64,000 nt of DNA, from assembly GCA_947579665.1 (NCBI GenBank), contig OX388349.1:69816841-69880840 (forward strand). The letters are read 5' to 3'. Positions within the stretch are counted from its first letter, which is position 1. Each line of letters starts with the position of its first letter. The position numbers and the translations under genes are program-made. Under the pieces are notes generated by a model that was given only the letters and a program-made list of their open reading frames with translations, searched no databases and had not been told where the DNA came from. This document shows, one piece after another, positions 1 through 11,609 of the stretch. The stretch is from Sympetrum striolatum. Taxonomy: Eukaryota; Arthropoda; Insecta; Odonata; Libellulidae.

Positions 1-605
1 CAGAGGGCCATTTGCACTTCTCAATGCATTTCTTACGGAGATAACGGAAACAAAATTTAGGTACTTCCCGGCATGCCATCGACTTCAAACTTTGCAAGAT
101 ACAAGAAAAAGTCATTACAAATCTAACTTTGCATTCACACCTTACAATATGTCCTGGGTTCGACACCAGGTGTCTCTGCAATCAGGAGTTGATCCGATTT
201 TTAGGAATTATTTTGAAACCTTCCCCAATAATATAGAAATTTGAAATTCGGCATATAGATAGACATCATAAATAACTTTCAGTAACATATTTAAGATTTC
301 CAAGATCGTCCTTGGTTTGAATCCAGGGAGCCATTAAATTCGTAAAAATTAGAACGTCTTTTTAGGCAGTTGTAGCCCATATTTCTGCTTGAATTTTCAC
401 ACATAGTAAGAGATGGTGATTTTCTATTGTGCTGAATAGTAAGTTCACAGTAAAGACCCGGGTACGATGCCAGACTATGGAACTTCAGCGAATTTAAGAA
501 AAATTTCAATCCATTTTTTTCTTTTGATGGCCGTCCCGATATGATGCCGACATAAAAATAGTGTTGTCGATCTGCTTGCAGTATGCAAGCAACATTTTAC
601 TCGTA
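1..605 (+). repeat. B-box unit copy 1 (left-truncated by window edge)
   Basis: The 3' half of a unit, beginning inside the fourth monomer type. B-box-like sites lie near 157, 317 (mutated to GGTTTGAATCC) and 458 (GGGTACGATGCC). It ends with the closing motif CTGCTTGCAGTATGCAAG at about 570-590. Confidence 0.75.
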
Positions 606-750
606 TATATATATGGATACATGAATGAATCCGGAGAAGCATCTATATCTATTATATATAGATGCTTCTCCGGATTCATTCATCTATTATATATAGATGC
701 TTCTCCGGATTCATTCATATATATACCTATATAGATAGATAGATAGATAG
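606..750. repeat. Inter-unit linker: hairpin plus GATA microsatellite
   Basis: Holds TAGATGCTTCTCCGGATTC as two direct copies (about 659-683 and 695-720). An inverted copy at about 621-645 gives a long hairpin. It ends in a GATA tetranucleotide run that abuts the next unit. Single copies of the same motif recur in the linkers near 3065, 4205, 4245, 6485 and 10635. Confidence 0.75.
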
Positions 751-1851
751 GATACAAATTCACAGCCTAAACTACAAGCGTCATTGATCTGAAATTTTTA
801 TGACATATTGGCCATAACGTGAAACCCCCAGGAAAAAAGAGACTTTGATCCTCAGTGTCATAGGTTCGATTCCAGAGGGCCCCAAATTCCCGATTTTTCC
901 CGTTTGAATGCATTGCCGTGATTTTTGGGAATTAAAAAAAAATACTTTCCGAATAGGTAGAGAAGTAAAACTCAAGGTGCCTATATTTATGGTCTTCGAC
1001 TTTCGAAAACATCAATGACTTTTACAAAAGTTATTCTGGGTTCGATGCTAGGACGATGCAAAGATCTGCCCTTTAAAATACATGGGAGCCGTTTTTCATT
1101 ATTTTTTTAGATGCACTTATCGAAATGATAGGATGTTCGTGCTTGGCTGGAAGATGTATGGTACAAATAAGTTTTAGAAAAAAATTTTCATAAGACCGTA
1201 CTGTTCCTGGGTTCGAAGCCAGAGCACAATAATGTTTCTCTCATAAGGAATATAAAGGAAAAGTAGGACGTCATTTGAGGCAGTTGTAACCAATATTTCT
1301 GCTTGAATTTGCATACGCGGTTAGAGATGGTGTTTTTCTGTTGTGCTGCATAGAAAGTATTGCCTGAAAGACCCGGGTTCGATGCCGGGCGGTAAAAATA
1401 TCCCCCATATATAATACTATGGGGTATCTTTTCATAATTTTTTTATGCATTTATCGATATGTTAGGGAGCTCTTGCTTAGATGGAAGATGTATATTAACA
1501 GTTTGTTTAAGAAAAAAAATAGATAAGACCATGCATTTCCTGGGTTCGATGCCAGAGCACATTATAATTTCTCTAATAAGGAGTGTATGTGAATAGTAGG
1601 ACGTCGTTTGAGGTAGTTGCACCTAATAGTTTTGCTTGAATTTTCAGACATAGTTTGATATGGTAATCTTCTATTTTGCTGCATAGTAAGTACACCAGGA
1701 AGACCGGGGTTCGCTGCCAGGCGATTAAATTGCAGCGAATTCTACGAATATTTTGAATTTTTTTTTCTTTTGATGTCCGTCCAGATATGATGCCGATATG
1801 AAATTAGTGTTGTCGATCTGCTTGCAGTATGCAAGCAACATTTTACTCGTA
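751..1851 (+). repeat. B-box unit copy 2 (variant monomer order)
   Basis: B-boxes lie near 863, 1039, 1209, 1376, 1543 and 1709. This copy lacks the usual monomers ending GATCCCAGAGGGCC and GACACCAGG. Instead it carries monomers ending GAAGCCAGAGCAC and GATGCCAGAGCAC, so monomer order is not fixed between units, as expected from unequal exchange. Confidence 0.75.
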
Positions 1852-1878
1852 TATATATATAGATAGGTATATAGATAG

Positions 1879-3061
1879 GATACTAATTCACAGCCTAAAC
1901 CACAAGCGTCATCGGCTTGAAATTTTTACGACGTATTGGCCATATCGTGTAACCACCAGAAAAATTGTGATTTTGAACCTCAGTGTCATGGGTTCGATTC
2001 CAGAGGGCCCCAAAGTCCCGATTTTTCCCATTTAAATGCATTGCGTTGATTTTCGGGAATTTTTAAAAAATACTTGCCGGATAGGTAGGGACTTAAAACT
2101 CAAGGAGCCGATACATATGGTCATGATCTATCGAAAACATAAATGATTTTTACGGAAAATATCCTGGGTTCGATGCTAGGTCAAGGCAAAAATCGGCCGT
2201 TTAAAATACATTGTGGCGATTTTTAAGATTTTTTTTGGACCCCTTCCCGATGACATGGAAACTTGAAATTCGGCATGAAGTTGGAGATCATAAATATTTT
2301 TCATAATCAAATTTTACATATTCGCTGATGATCCTTGGTTTGATCCCAGAGAGCCATTTACATTCCTCAATGCATTTCTTATGGAGATAACGGAAAAAGG
2401 TTTTAGGTACTTCCCGGCATGATATCGTCTTCAAACTTTGCATAATATAAGATGAAGTACTTATAAGTCATACTGTGCATTCCCAGCTAACAATATTTCC
2501 CTGGGTTCGACACCAGGCGTCTCTACAATCAGTAAATTATCCGATTTTTAGGAATTTTTTTGAACCCCTTCCCAATGATATTAATACATGAAATTAGGTA
2601 TATAGATAGAGAACATAGATGTATTTCAAAAACATATTTTAGATTTCCTAGATCGTACATGGTTCGAATCCAGAGAGCCATTTACATTATTGAAAAGTAG
2701 GACGTCGTTTGAGGCAGTTGGAGCCAAAAATTTAGATAAGACCATGCTGTTCCTGGGTTTGATATCAGAGCACATTAACATTTCTCACATAAGGAATATA
2801 AGGGAAAAGAAGGACGTCGTTTGAGGCAGTTGCAACCAATATTTCTGCTTGAATTTTCACACATAGTTAGAGATGATAATTTGTTCTGCGTAATAAGTAT
2901 CTCCAGGAAGACATTGGTTCGATGCTGGATGGATAAATTACTGCGAATTTTAAGAATATTTTCAATTCTTTGTTTTCTTTTAAGGACTGTCCCGATATGA
3001 TGCCGATATGAAATTAGTGTTGTTGATCTGCTTGCAGTATGCAAGCTACATTTTACTCGTA
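1879..3061 (+). repeat. B-box unit copy 3 (seven boxes)
   Basis: Boxes near 1990, 2167, 2337, 2506, 2652, 2756 and 2913. The extra monomer near 2700-2770 is shortened. It resembles the GCCAGAGCAC type of copy 2, consistent with recombination between unit types. Confidence 0.7.
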
Positions 3062-3116
3062 TAATAGATAGATGCTTCTCCGGATTCATTCATGTATCCA
3101 TATATATATATAGCGA

Positions 3117-4192
3117 GGATACAAATTCACAGGCTAAACCACAAGCGTCATTGACCTGAAATTTTTACGACATATTGGCCATAACGTGTAACCCCCAGAA
3201 AAATTGCGATTTTGAACCTCAGTGTCATTGGTTCGATTCCAGAGGGCCCCAAAGTCCCGATTTTTCCCGTTTAAATGCATAGCCGTGATTTTCGGGAATT
3301 TTTAAAAAATACTTCCGCGATAGGTAGAGAATCAAAACTCATGGAGCCTATATATATGGTCATGATCTACCGAAAACATAAATGAGTTTCACCGAAAATA
3401 TCCTGAGTTCGATGCTAGGTCGAGGCAAAAATCGGCCGTTTAAAATGCATTGTGGCGATTTTTAAGATTTTTTTTGGACCCTTTCCCGATGGCAAGGAAA
3501 CTTGAAATTCGGCATGAGGTTGGAGATTATACATATATTTCATAATCAAATTTTACATATTCGCTGATGTTCCTTGGTTCGATCCCAGAGGGACATTTAC
3601 ATTTCTCCATGCATTTCTTATGGAGATAACAGTAAAAAGTTATAGGTACTTCCCGGCATGATATCGACATCAAAATTTGTATGAAATAAGATGAAGTCCT
3701 AATAAGTCATACTGTGCATTCAGAGCTACCAATATTTCCTGGGTTCGACACCAGGCGTCTCTACAATCAGTAAATTATGCGATTTTTAAGAATTAATTTA
3801 AACCCCTTCACAATAATATTAAAACATGAAATTAAGCATATAGATAGAGAACTTAGATGCATTTCAAAAACATGTTTTAGATTTCCAAGATCGTCCTTGG
3901 CTAGAATCCAGAGAGCCATTTACATTACTGAAAAGTAGGACGTCGTTAGAGGCAGTTGGAGCCAATATTTCTGCTTGAATTTTCACACATAGTAAGAGAT
4001 GGCGATTTTCTGTTGTGCTGCATAGTAGGTTCGCCAGGAAGGCCTAGGTTCGATGCCAGACGATTACATTGCAGCGAATTTCAAGAATATTATCATTCCC
4101 TTTTTTTTCTTTTCAGGGCCGTCCCGATATGATGCCGACATGAAATTAGTGTTTTCGATCTGCTTGCAGTATGCAAGCTACATTTTACTCGT
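3117..4192 (+). repeat. B-box unit copy 4
   Basis: A standard six-monomer unit with boxes near 3230, 3406, 3577, 3741, 3897 (mutated to GGCTAGAATCC) and 4047. It ends in the shared closing motif and a linker hairpin. Confidence 0.75.
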
Positions 4193-4300
4193 ATATATAT
4201 ATAGATGCTTCTCCGGATTCATTCATGTATCTATTATATATAGATGCTTCTCCGGATTCATTCATGGATATACCTATATAGATAGATAGATAGATAGATA

Positions 4301-5375
4301 GGATACTAATTCACAGCCTAAACCACAAGAGTGATTGACTTGAAATTTTTACGGCGTATTGGCCATAACGTGTAACCGCCAGAAAAATTGCGACTTTGCA
4401 CCTCGGTGTCATGGGTTCGATTCCAGAAGGACCTAAAGTCGCGATTTTCTCCATAAGGATACATGGTGAGGATTTTCGAAAATTTTTTTGGTGCACTTCC
4501 CGGAAAAGGAAAGAGTTGAAATTCTTGGGATCGCTAGATGCCGTGGATATCCAACCAAAATCAAGAAGACATTTTCGAATATTGTCTATGGTTCGATTCT
4601 AGGTCGGGGCAAAAATCGGCCGTATAAAATGCATTGCGGCGATTTTTAAGATTTTTTTTGGACCATTTGCCGATGGCATGGAAACTTGAAATTCGGCATA
4701 GGATTAGATATCACAAATATATTTCACAATATAATTTTTAACATTCGATGATGGTCCTCAGTTCGATCCCAGAGGGCCATTTGTACTTCTCAATGCATTT
4801 CTTACGGAGATAACGGAAACAAAATTTAGGTACTTCCCGACATGCTATCGACTTCAAACTTTGCATGACACAAGAGCAATTTTATACAAATCAAACTGTG
4901 CATTCACAGCTTACAATATGTCCTGGGTTCGACACCTGGTGTCTCTGCAATCAGAAGTTGATCCGATTTTTAGGAATTATTTTGAAACCTTTCCCAATAA
5001 TATAGAAACTTGAAATTCGGCATATAAATGGAGATCATAAATAAAATTCTGAAACATATTTTAGATTTCCAAGATCGTCCTTGGTTCGATTCCCGAGAGC
5101 CATTTACATTCGTGAACATTATAACGTCTTTTGAAGCAGTTGTAGCCATTATTTCTGCTTGAATTTTCACACATAGTTACAGATGGTGATCTTCTATTGT
5201 GTTTCACAGTAGGTTTACCGGTAAGACCCGGGTTCGATGCCAGACGATGAAATTTCAGCGAATTTTAAGAAAAAATTAAATCCTTTTTTTTTCTTTTGAG
5301 GACCGTCCCGATTTATGCCGATATGAAATTAGTGTTGTCGATCTGCTTGCAGTATGCAAGCTACATTTTACTCGT
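4301..5375 (+). repeat. B-box unit copy 5
   Basis: A standard six-monomer unit preceded by a GATA run. The boxes keep the order GATTCC, GATTCT, GATCCC, GACACC, GATTCC, GATGCC. It is close in sequence to copy 6. Confidence 0.75.
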
Positions 5376-5403
5376 ATACCTATATAGATAGATAGATAGA
5401 TAG

Positions 5404-6480
5404 GATACTAATTCACAGCCTAAACCACAAGCGTGATTGACTTGAAATTTTTACGACGTATTGGCCATAACGTGTAACCACCAGAAAAAATGTGATTTTG
5501 AACCTCGGTGCCATGGGTTCGATTCCAGAAGGCCCCAAAGTCGCGATTTTCCCCATAAGAATACATGGCGGGGATTTTCCAAAATTTTTTTGAGGCCCTT
5601 TCCGGAAAAGGAGAGAATTGAAATTCGAGGGACCGCTAGAAGCCGTGCATATCCAACGAAAATCAAAAAGACATCTTCGAATTTTGTCCATGGTTCGATG
5701 CTAGGTCGGTGCAAAAATCGGCCGTTTAAAATGCATTGCGGCGATTTTTAAGATTTTTTTTGGATCCTTTCCCGATAACATGGATACTTGAAACTCGGCA
5801 CGTCGATAGATATCATGAATATATATCATAATCAAATTTTAGATGTTCGCTGATGGTCCTTGGTTCGATCCCAGAGGGCCATTTGCACTTCTCAATGCAT
5901 TTCTTACGGAGATAACGGAAACAAAATTAAGGTACTTCCCGGCATGCTATCGACATCAAACTTTGCATGATAGAAAAGCCAGTCGTTACAAATCAAACTT
6001 TGCATTCACAGCTTACAGTATCTCCTGGCTTCGACACCAGGTGTCTCTGCATTCAGAAATTGATCCGATTTTTAGGAATTATTTTCAAACCTTTCCCAAC
6101 AATATAGAAACTTGAAATTTGGCATATAGATAGAGATCATAAATAACATTTAGAAACATATTTTAGATTTCCAAGATCGTCCTTGGTTCGAATCCAGAGA
6201 GCCATTTACATTCGTGAAAATTAAAACGTCTTTTGAGGCAGTTGTAGCCAAATAACTCTGCTTGAATTTTCACACATAGTTAGAATCGGTGATCTTCTAT
6301 TGTGCTGCATAGTAAATTCACCAGAGAGACCCGGGTTCATTGCCAGACGATGAAATTTCAGCGAATTTGAAGAAATATTTCAATCCTTTTTTTTTCTATT
6401 AAGGACCGACCCGATATGATGCCGATATAAAATTAGTGTTGTCGATCTGCTTGCAGTATGCAAGCTACATTTTACTCGTA
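5404..6480 (+). repeat. B-box unit copy 6 (cleanest example)
   Basis: Six monomers with box-to-box spacings of about 176, 170, 165, 158 and 148 bp. Between boxes the monomers share weaker motifs: a T-run followed by CCTTTCCCGATAACATGG-type sequence, then ACTTGAAATTCGGCAT, then AGATATCATAAATA-type sequence. This suggests one ancestral monomer. Confidence 0.8.
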
Positions 6481-6534
6481 TATATATAGATGCTTCTCCG
6501 GATTCATTCATATATCATATATATATATAGAGAG

Positions 6535-7606
6535 GATACAAATTCACAGCCTAAACCACAAGCGTCATTGACTTGAAATTTTTACGACATATTGGCCATA
6601 AAGTGTAACCGCCAGAAAAATTGCGATATTGAACCTCAGTGTCATGGGTTCGATTCCAGAGGGCCCCAAAGTCCCGATTTTTCCCGTTTAAATGCATTGC
6701 TTTGATTTTCGGGAATTAAAATAAAATACTTCCCGGATAGGTAGAGAATCAAAACTCAAGGAGCCTATATATATGAACATAATTTATCGTAACCATAAAT
6801 GAGTTTTACGGAAAATATCCCTGGTTCGATTGTAGGTCGGGGCAAAAATCGGCCGTTTAAAATGTATTGTGGCGATTTTTAGGATTTTTTTTCACCCTTT
6901 TCCGAATGCATGGAAACTTGAAATTTGGCATGGGGTTAGAAATCATAAATATATTTCATAATCAAATTTTACATATTCGCTGATGGTCCTTGGTTCGATC
7001 CCAGAGGGCCATTTGCACTCCACAATGCATTTCTTATGGGGATAACGGAAACACATTTTAGGTACTTCCCGGTATGATATCGACTTCAAACTTTGTATGA
7101 AATTAGATCAGGTCCTATCAAGTCATTTTGTGCATTAATAGCTTCCAATACGTCCAGGGTTCGACACCAGGCGTCTCTACAATCAGTCACTGATCCGATT
7201 TTTAAGAATTATTTTGAACCCCTTCCCAATAATATTAAAACTTGAAATTCAGCATATATATAGAACTTATAGATACATTTCGAAAACATATTTTATATTT
7301 CCTAGATCGCCCTTGGTTCGAATCCAGAGAGCTATTAACATTCGTGAAAAGAAGGTCTTCGTTTGAGGCAGTTGCAGCCAATATTTCTGCTTGAATTTTC
7401 ACACGTATTTAGAGAAGATGATCTTCTGATGTGCTGCATAGAAAATTCACCAAGAAGACCCGGGTTCGATGCCAGACGATTAAATTGAAGCGAATTTTAA
7501 GAATATTTTCAATCCTTTTTTTCCTTTCCGGGACCGTCCCGATATGATGCCGACATGAAATTAGTGTTGTCAATCTGCTTGCAGTATGCAAGCTACATTT
7601 TACTCG
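6535..7606 (+). repeat. B-box unit copy 7
   Basis: Standard unit with six boxes, the first at about 6648 and the last near 7462. Start and closing motifs are intact. Confidence 0.75.
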
Positions 7607-7651
7607 TATATATATAAGTACATCCGGAGAAGCGTCTATATATAATAGATA

Positions 7652-8720
7652 TAGGGGATCAAAAATCTAACCATGTTCCACAAGAGCCACCGACTTGAAA
7701 TTTTTACCACGTTATGGCCATGACGTGTAACCTCCAGGAAAAAGCCGACATTGAACCTCGGTGTCATGGGTTCGATTCCAGAAGGCCCCAAAGTCGCGAT
7801 TTTGTCCATAAGAATACATGGCGGGGATTTTCGAAATTTTTTTTGAGGCACTTTCCGGAAAAGGAGAGATTTGAAATTCAAGGGATCGCTAGATGCCGTG
7901 CATATCTAAAGGAATCTACGAATATTATCCTTGGTTCGATGCTAGGTCGGGGCAAAAATCGGCCGTTTAAAATGCATTGTGGCGATTTTTAAGATTTTTT
8001 TTTTACCCTTTTCTGATGGCATAGAAACCTGAAATTCGGTATGAGGTTAGATACTATAAAAATATATCATAATCAAATTTTATATATTCGCTGATGGTCC
8101 TTGGTTCGATCCCAGAGGGACATTTAAATTCCTCAATGCATTTCTTACGGAGATAACGGAAACAAATTTTAGGTACTTCCCGGCATGATATCGATTTCAA
8201 ACTTTGCATATAGAAAGATCAAGTCCATAAAAGTCAAACAGTGCATTCACAGCTATCAAAGAGTCCTGGGTTCGACACCAGGTGTCTCTGCAATCAGAAG
8301 TTAATCCGATTTTTAGGAATTATTTTGAAACCTTTGCCAATAATATAGAAACTTCAAATTCGGCATATAGATAGAGATCATAAATAACTTTCAGAAACAT
8401 TTTTTAGATTTCCAAGATCGTCCTTGCTTCGAATCCAGAGAGCCATTTAAATTCGTGAAAATTAGAACGTCTTTTGAGGCAGTTGTAGCCCATATTTCTG
8501 ATTGAATTTTCACACATCGTTAGAGATGGTGATGTTCTATTGTGCTGCATAGTAAGTTCACAGTAAAGACCCGGGTTTTGATGCCAGACGATAAAATGTC
8601 AGCGAATTTCAAGAAAAATTTCATTCATTTTTTTTCTTTTGAGGACCGTCCCGATATGATGCAGATATGAAATTAGTGTTGTCGATCTGCTTGCAGTATG
8701 CAAGCAACATTTTACTCGTA
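7652..8720 (+). repeat. B-box unit copy 8 (alternative start)
   Basis: The start differs from other copies (GGGGATCAAAAATCTAACC in place of GATACAAATTCAC), but monomers two to six and the closing motif are normal. Its closing end forms the left arm of the central palindrome. Confidence 0.7.
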
Positions 8721-8773
8721 TATATATACGAGTAAAATGTTGCTTGCATACTGCAAGCAGATCGACAACACTA
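8674..8773. repeat. Perfect 100 bp palindrome at orientation switch
   Basis: Fifty-base arms meet in TATATATA at about 8723/8724 and consist of the closing end of the unit in both orientations. Beyond them the similarity continues imperfectly over the whole inverted unit. Such head-to-head joints arise from palindrome-forming repair or from inversion, and are also a known assembly hazard. Confidence 0.9.
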
Positions 8774-9800
8774 TTTTCATGTCGGCAGCATATCGGGACG
8801 GCCATCAAAAGAAAAAAGTGGATTGAAATTTTTCTTAAAATTCGCTGAAATTCCATCGTCTGGCATTGAACCCGGGTCTTACTGGTGAACCTACTATGAA
8901 ACACAATAGAACATCACCATCTCTAACTATGTGTGAAAATTCAAGCAGAAATATGGGCTACAACTGCCTCAAAAGACGTTCTAATTTTCACGAATTTAAA
9001 TGGCTCTCTGGATTCGAACCAAGGACGATCTTGGAAATCTAAAAAATGTTTCTGAAAGTTATTTATGATCTCTATCTATATGCCGTATTAGAAGTTTCTA
9101 TATTATTGGGAAAGGGTTCAAAATTGTTCCTAAGAATTGAATCAATTACTGATTGTAGAGACGCCTGCTGTCGAACCCAGGACCTACTGGAAGCTGTGAA
9201 AACACATTATGACTTGGTTTGACCTGATCTTATTAAATGCAAAGTTTGAAGTCAACAAATTGCCAGGAAGTACCTAAAATTTGCTTCCGTAATCTCCATA
9301 AGAAATGCATTGTAGAATGTAAATGGCCCTCTGGGATCGAACCAAGGACCATCAGCGAGTTCTAAAATTTTATTATGAAATATATTTATGATATATATCC
9401 ACGTGCCAAGTTTCAAGTTTCCAAGTCATCTGTAAGTAATTAAAAAAAATCTTAAAAATCGCAATGTAAATTAAACGGGAGAATATTTGCCCTGGCCTAG
9501 CATCGAACCAAGGATAATATTTGTAGATGTCTTTTTGGTTTCCTTTAGATATCCACGGCATCTAGCGATCTCTAGAATTTCAACTCTCAACTCTTCCGGG
9601 AATTGCCTCAAAAAAATTTTCGAAAATCCCCGCCATGTATTCTTACGGGGAAAATCGCGACTTTGGGGCCTTCTGGAATCGAACCCATGGCACCGAGGTT
9701 CAAAGTCGGCTTTTTCCTGGAGGTTACACGTTATGGCCAATATGTCGTAAAAATTTCAAGTCGGTGGCACTTGTGGAACATGCTTAGACTTTTGATCCCC
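8724..9800 (-). repeat. B-box unit copy 9 (reverse)
   Basis: Reverse-complement unit. Boxes appear as GGNATCGAACC-type sequence near 8865, 9013, 9172, 9336, 9506 and 9680. The start block resembles that of copy 8 (CTTTTGATCCCC near 9790), so copies 8 and 9 are an inverted pair of the same subtype. Confidence 0.75.
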
Positions 9801-9819
9801 AGTGTATATATATATCTAT

Positions 9820-10592
9820 TACGAGTAAAATGTTGCTTGCATACTGCAAGCACATCGATAACTAAAGTTTTTTGTCGGCACCACATAGAGTGAGTCCTCA
9901 AAAGATAAAAAAATGGATGGAAAATATTCTTAATTTCCGCTGCAATTTATTCGTCTGGCATCGAACCCAGGTCTTCCCGGTCATACTTACTATGCAGCAC
10001 CATAGAAGATCACCATCTGTAACTATTTGTGAAAATTCGAGCAGAAATACTGGCTGCAACTGCCTCAAACGACGACTTTCTTTTCCCTTATTACCTTATG
10101 AGAGAAATGTTAATGTGATCTGGCATCGAACCCAGGAATAGTACGGGCGTAAGAATTTTTTTTTCTTAAACCAATTCTTAATATATATCTTCTAGCTGAG
10201 CGAAAATTTCCTTACATTCCAATAAGTGCATCAAAAAAATTAATGAAAAACTATCCCCATGCATTTTAAAGGCGGGATTTTTGCATCGTCCTAGCATCGA
10301 ACCCAGGACTTTCTCATTAGTAGTCATTTTTTTTTAATAGTTCTTGACCATATCTGTACGCTCCTTGAATTTCGATTCTCTACCTGTCCGGGAAGTATTA
10401 TTTAAAAAATTTTGAAAATCGCCACCATGTATCCTTATGGAGAAAATCGGGACTTTGGGGCCTTCTGGAATCGAACCCATGACACCGAGGTTCAAAGTCG
10501 CAATTTTTCTGGTGGTTGCACGTTATGGCCAATATGTCGTAAAATTTTCATGTCAATGGGGCTAGTGGTTTAGGCTGTGAATTTGTATCCTA
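9820..10592 (-). repeat. B-box unit copy 10 (reverse, shortened)
   Basis: Opens with the reverse closing motif TTGCATACTGCAAG and ends near 10590 with the reversed start motif TTAGGCTGTGAATTTGTATCC. Only about four boxes remain (near 9960, 10125, 10297 and 10470), so roughly two monomers are missing. Confidence 0.7.
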
Positions 10593-10654
10593 TCTGGGTA
10601 TCTGGGTATCTGGGTATCTATATATATGAATGTATCCGGAGAAGCATCTATATA

Positions 10655-10658
10655 TAAT

Positions 10659-10741
<83 letters not shown>

Positions 10742-10748
10742 TACACAC
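10655..10748. repeat. (TA)n/(CA)n microsatellite
   Basis: A long uninterrupted TA run followed by CACACA closes the array on its right side. The tyrosine/isoleucine open frame read across it is an artefact of the repeat. Confidence 0.95.
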
Positions 10749-10751
10749 AAG

Positions 10752-11180
10752 TTTCTCAAGTTATACAAAATGTAATAACTTGAGAAATGATTGAGATATT
10801 TATTGGTGGTTTGGTTCTATAATTATGATAACTCAAAATGTTTTTGTACATAGCTAGTATACCTTGATATGTGCACCATTAGAGGCATGAAAAAATTCTA
10901 ATCTATATTTCACTTCTCTCAAAGTGTTTTGCAGCATTGCTGGCATAACATGCGATAGCTGCAAAAATGTGATGGGGCAGTTCTGGTAGATCATGAACTG
11001 TTGCCTGGTAGACTTGGTTCTTGATAAGCCCCCACAAAAAAGTCAAATGTCGTCATGTCTGGATTTCTAGGACCCAACATTCTTCACCACATTGAATGCA
11101 AACTCCCAGTTTCCCCAAGGCTCCTGTCCTATTTTTTTAGTGTTACATAAGTAGGAACATTGTCAGTCTTTCACAGTACA
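10752..11180 (-). pseudogene. DDE transposase C-terminal fragment (Tc1/mariner-like)
   Basis: Minus-strand reading from about 11110 to 10850, with frameshifts, gives fragments such as FLWGLIKNQVYQATVHDLPE, then MLQNTLREVKYRL, then ASNGAHIKVY. These resemble the C-terminal block following the last catalytic residue in the abundant arthropod IS630/Tc1/mariner-type transposases (FFLWGYLKxxVY ... NGxHIE). The frame is broken and the upstream catalytic part is not recognisable. A short hairpin, TTTCTCAAGTTAT facing ATAACTTGAGAAA (10752-10786), may mark the element end. Family assignment is by memory of motif shape only. Confidence 0.5.
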
Positions 11181-11600
11181 TCCTCATGATAAAAATGATG
11201 TTGAACCAGTGTAACAAATCTCAGCTGTGTGAGAGAAAGCATACAAAACACTGCAGTGTCTCTGCTATGGAGTCCATATGGCTACTGTTGGGCTCTTTCA
11301 TGAACAAGGGAGTTACACACATGCACTTCATTCGAGAAAGTATTGTTTATGGGAAATTTATGGTAATTATAATAGAAAAACCCTTTAAATGCTGAATGCA
11401 CGGACAAAAAATTCATTCTTTGTTCATTTCTTTAAGATGGTAAATGATCATTTTGACGAAATAACAAGTTCGAACAAGTTTTAAAGAAGGGAAGTTTTAT
11501 TACACCTCACACAAGTTCGAATACTCCTTATGTATTTATAAGCAATTTTGAGGGAATGTAGACTTTAATCCTTAAATGGGTTTGCCTTGGAGAGGTTTCT
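11181..11600. other. Unassigned spacer between transposon relics
   Basis: The plus-strand open frame at 11186-11395 has no recognisable domain and biased composition. No splice-flanked exon, RNA gene or repeat was recognised. Confidence 0.4.
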
Positions 11601-11609
11601 CTGGTTATA

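Larger units (their letters stand above)
1..10740. repeat. Higher-order satellite-like array with B-box monomers
   Basis: About ten copies of a unit of roughly 1.1 kb fill this stretch. Each unit opens with GATACAAATTCACAGCCTAA (or GATACTAATT...) and closes with CTGCTTGCAGTATGCAAG followed by CATTTTACTCGTA. Between units lie short AT, GATA or hairpin linkers. Each unit consists of about six diverged monomers of 150-180 bp, and each monomer carries GGTTCGA-N-N-CC flanked by short complementary arms (for example CCTGGGTTCGACACCAGG). In the clean copy at 5404-6480 the boxes start near 5516, 5692, 5862, 6027, 6185 and 6333. The box fits the polymerase III internal B-box consensus and the T-arm of tRNA genes. 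Copies up to 8720 run forward and the last two run reverse. No protein-coding gene is supported; open frames here are repeat shadows. Confidence 0.85.

Noticed and set aside
5413..5751. Overlapping open frames of 87-96 codons on both strands in the B-box array
   Set aside because: The same frames recur in every unit with different breaks (also near 7640-7990 and 9470-9890). They are shadows of the repeat; no domain or splice context supports coding.
1..10592. Functional tRNA genes
   Set aside because: Only the T-arm/B-box part is convincing. No acceptor stem or anticodon arm of a complete tRNA could be folded around the boxes.
1..10740. CRISPR array
   Set aside because: Repeats are long and diverged, with no constant short repeat/spacer pattern, and the genome is eukaryotic.
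10562..10768. 68-codon minus-strand protein rich in Tyr-Ile
   Set aside because: Translation of the TA microsatellite.
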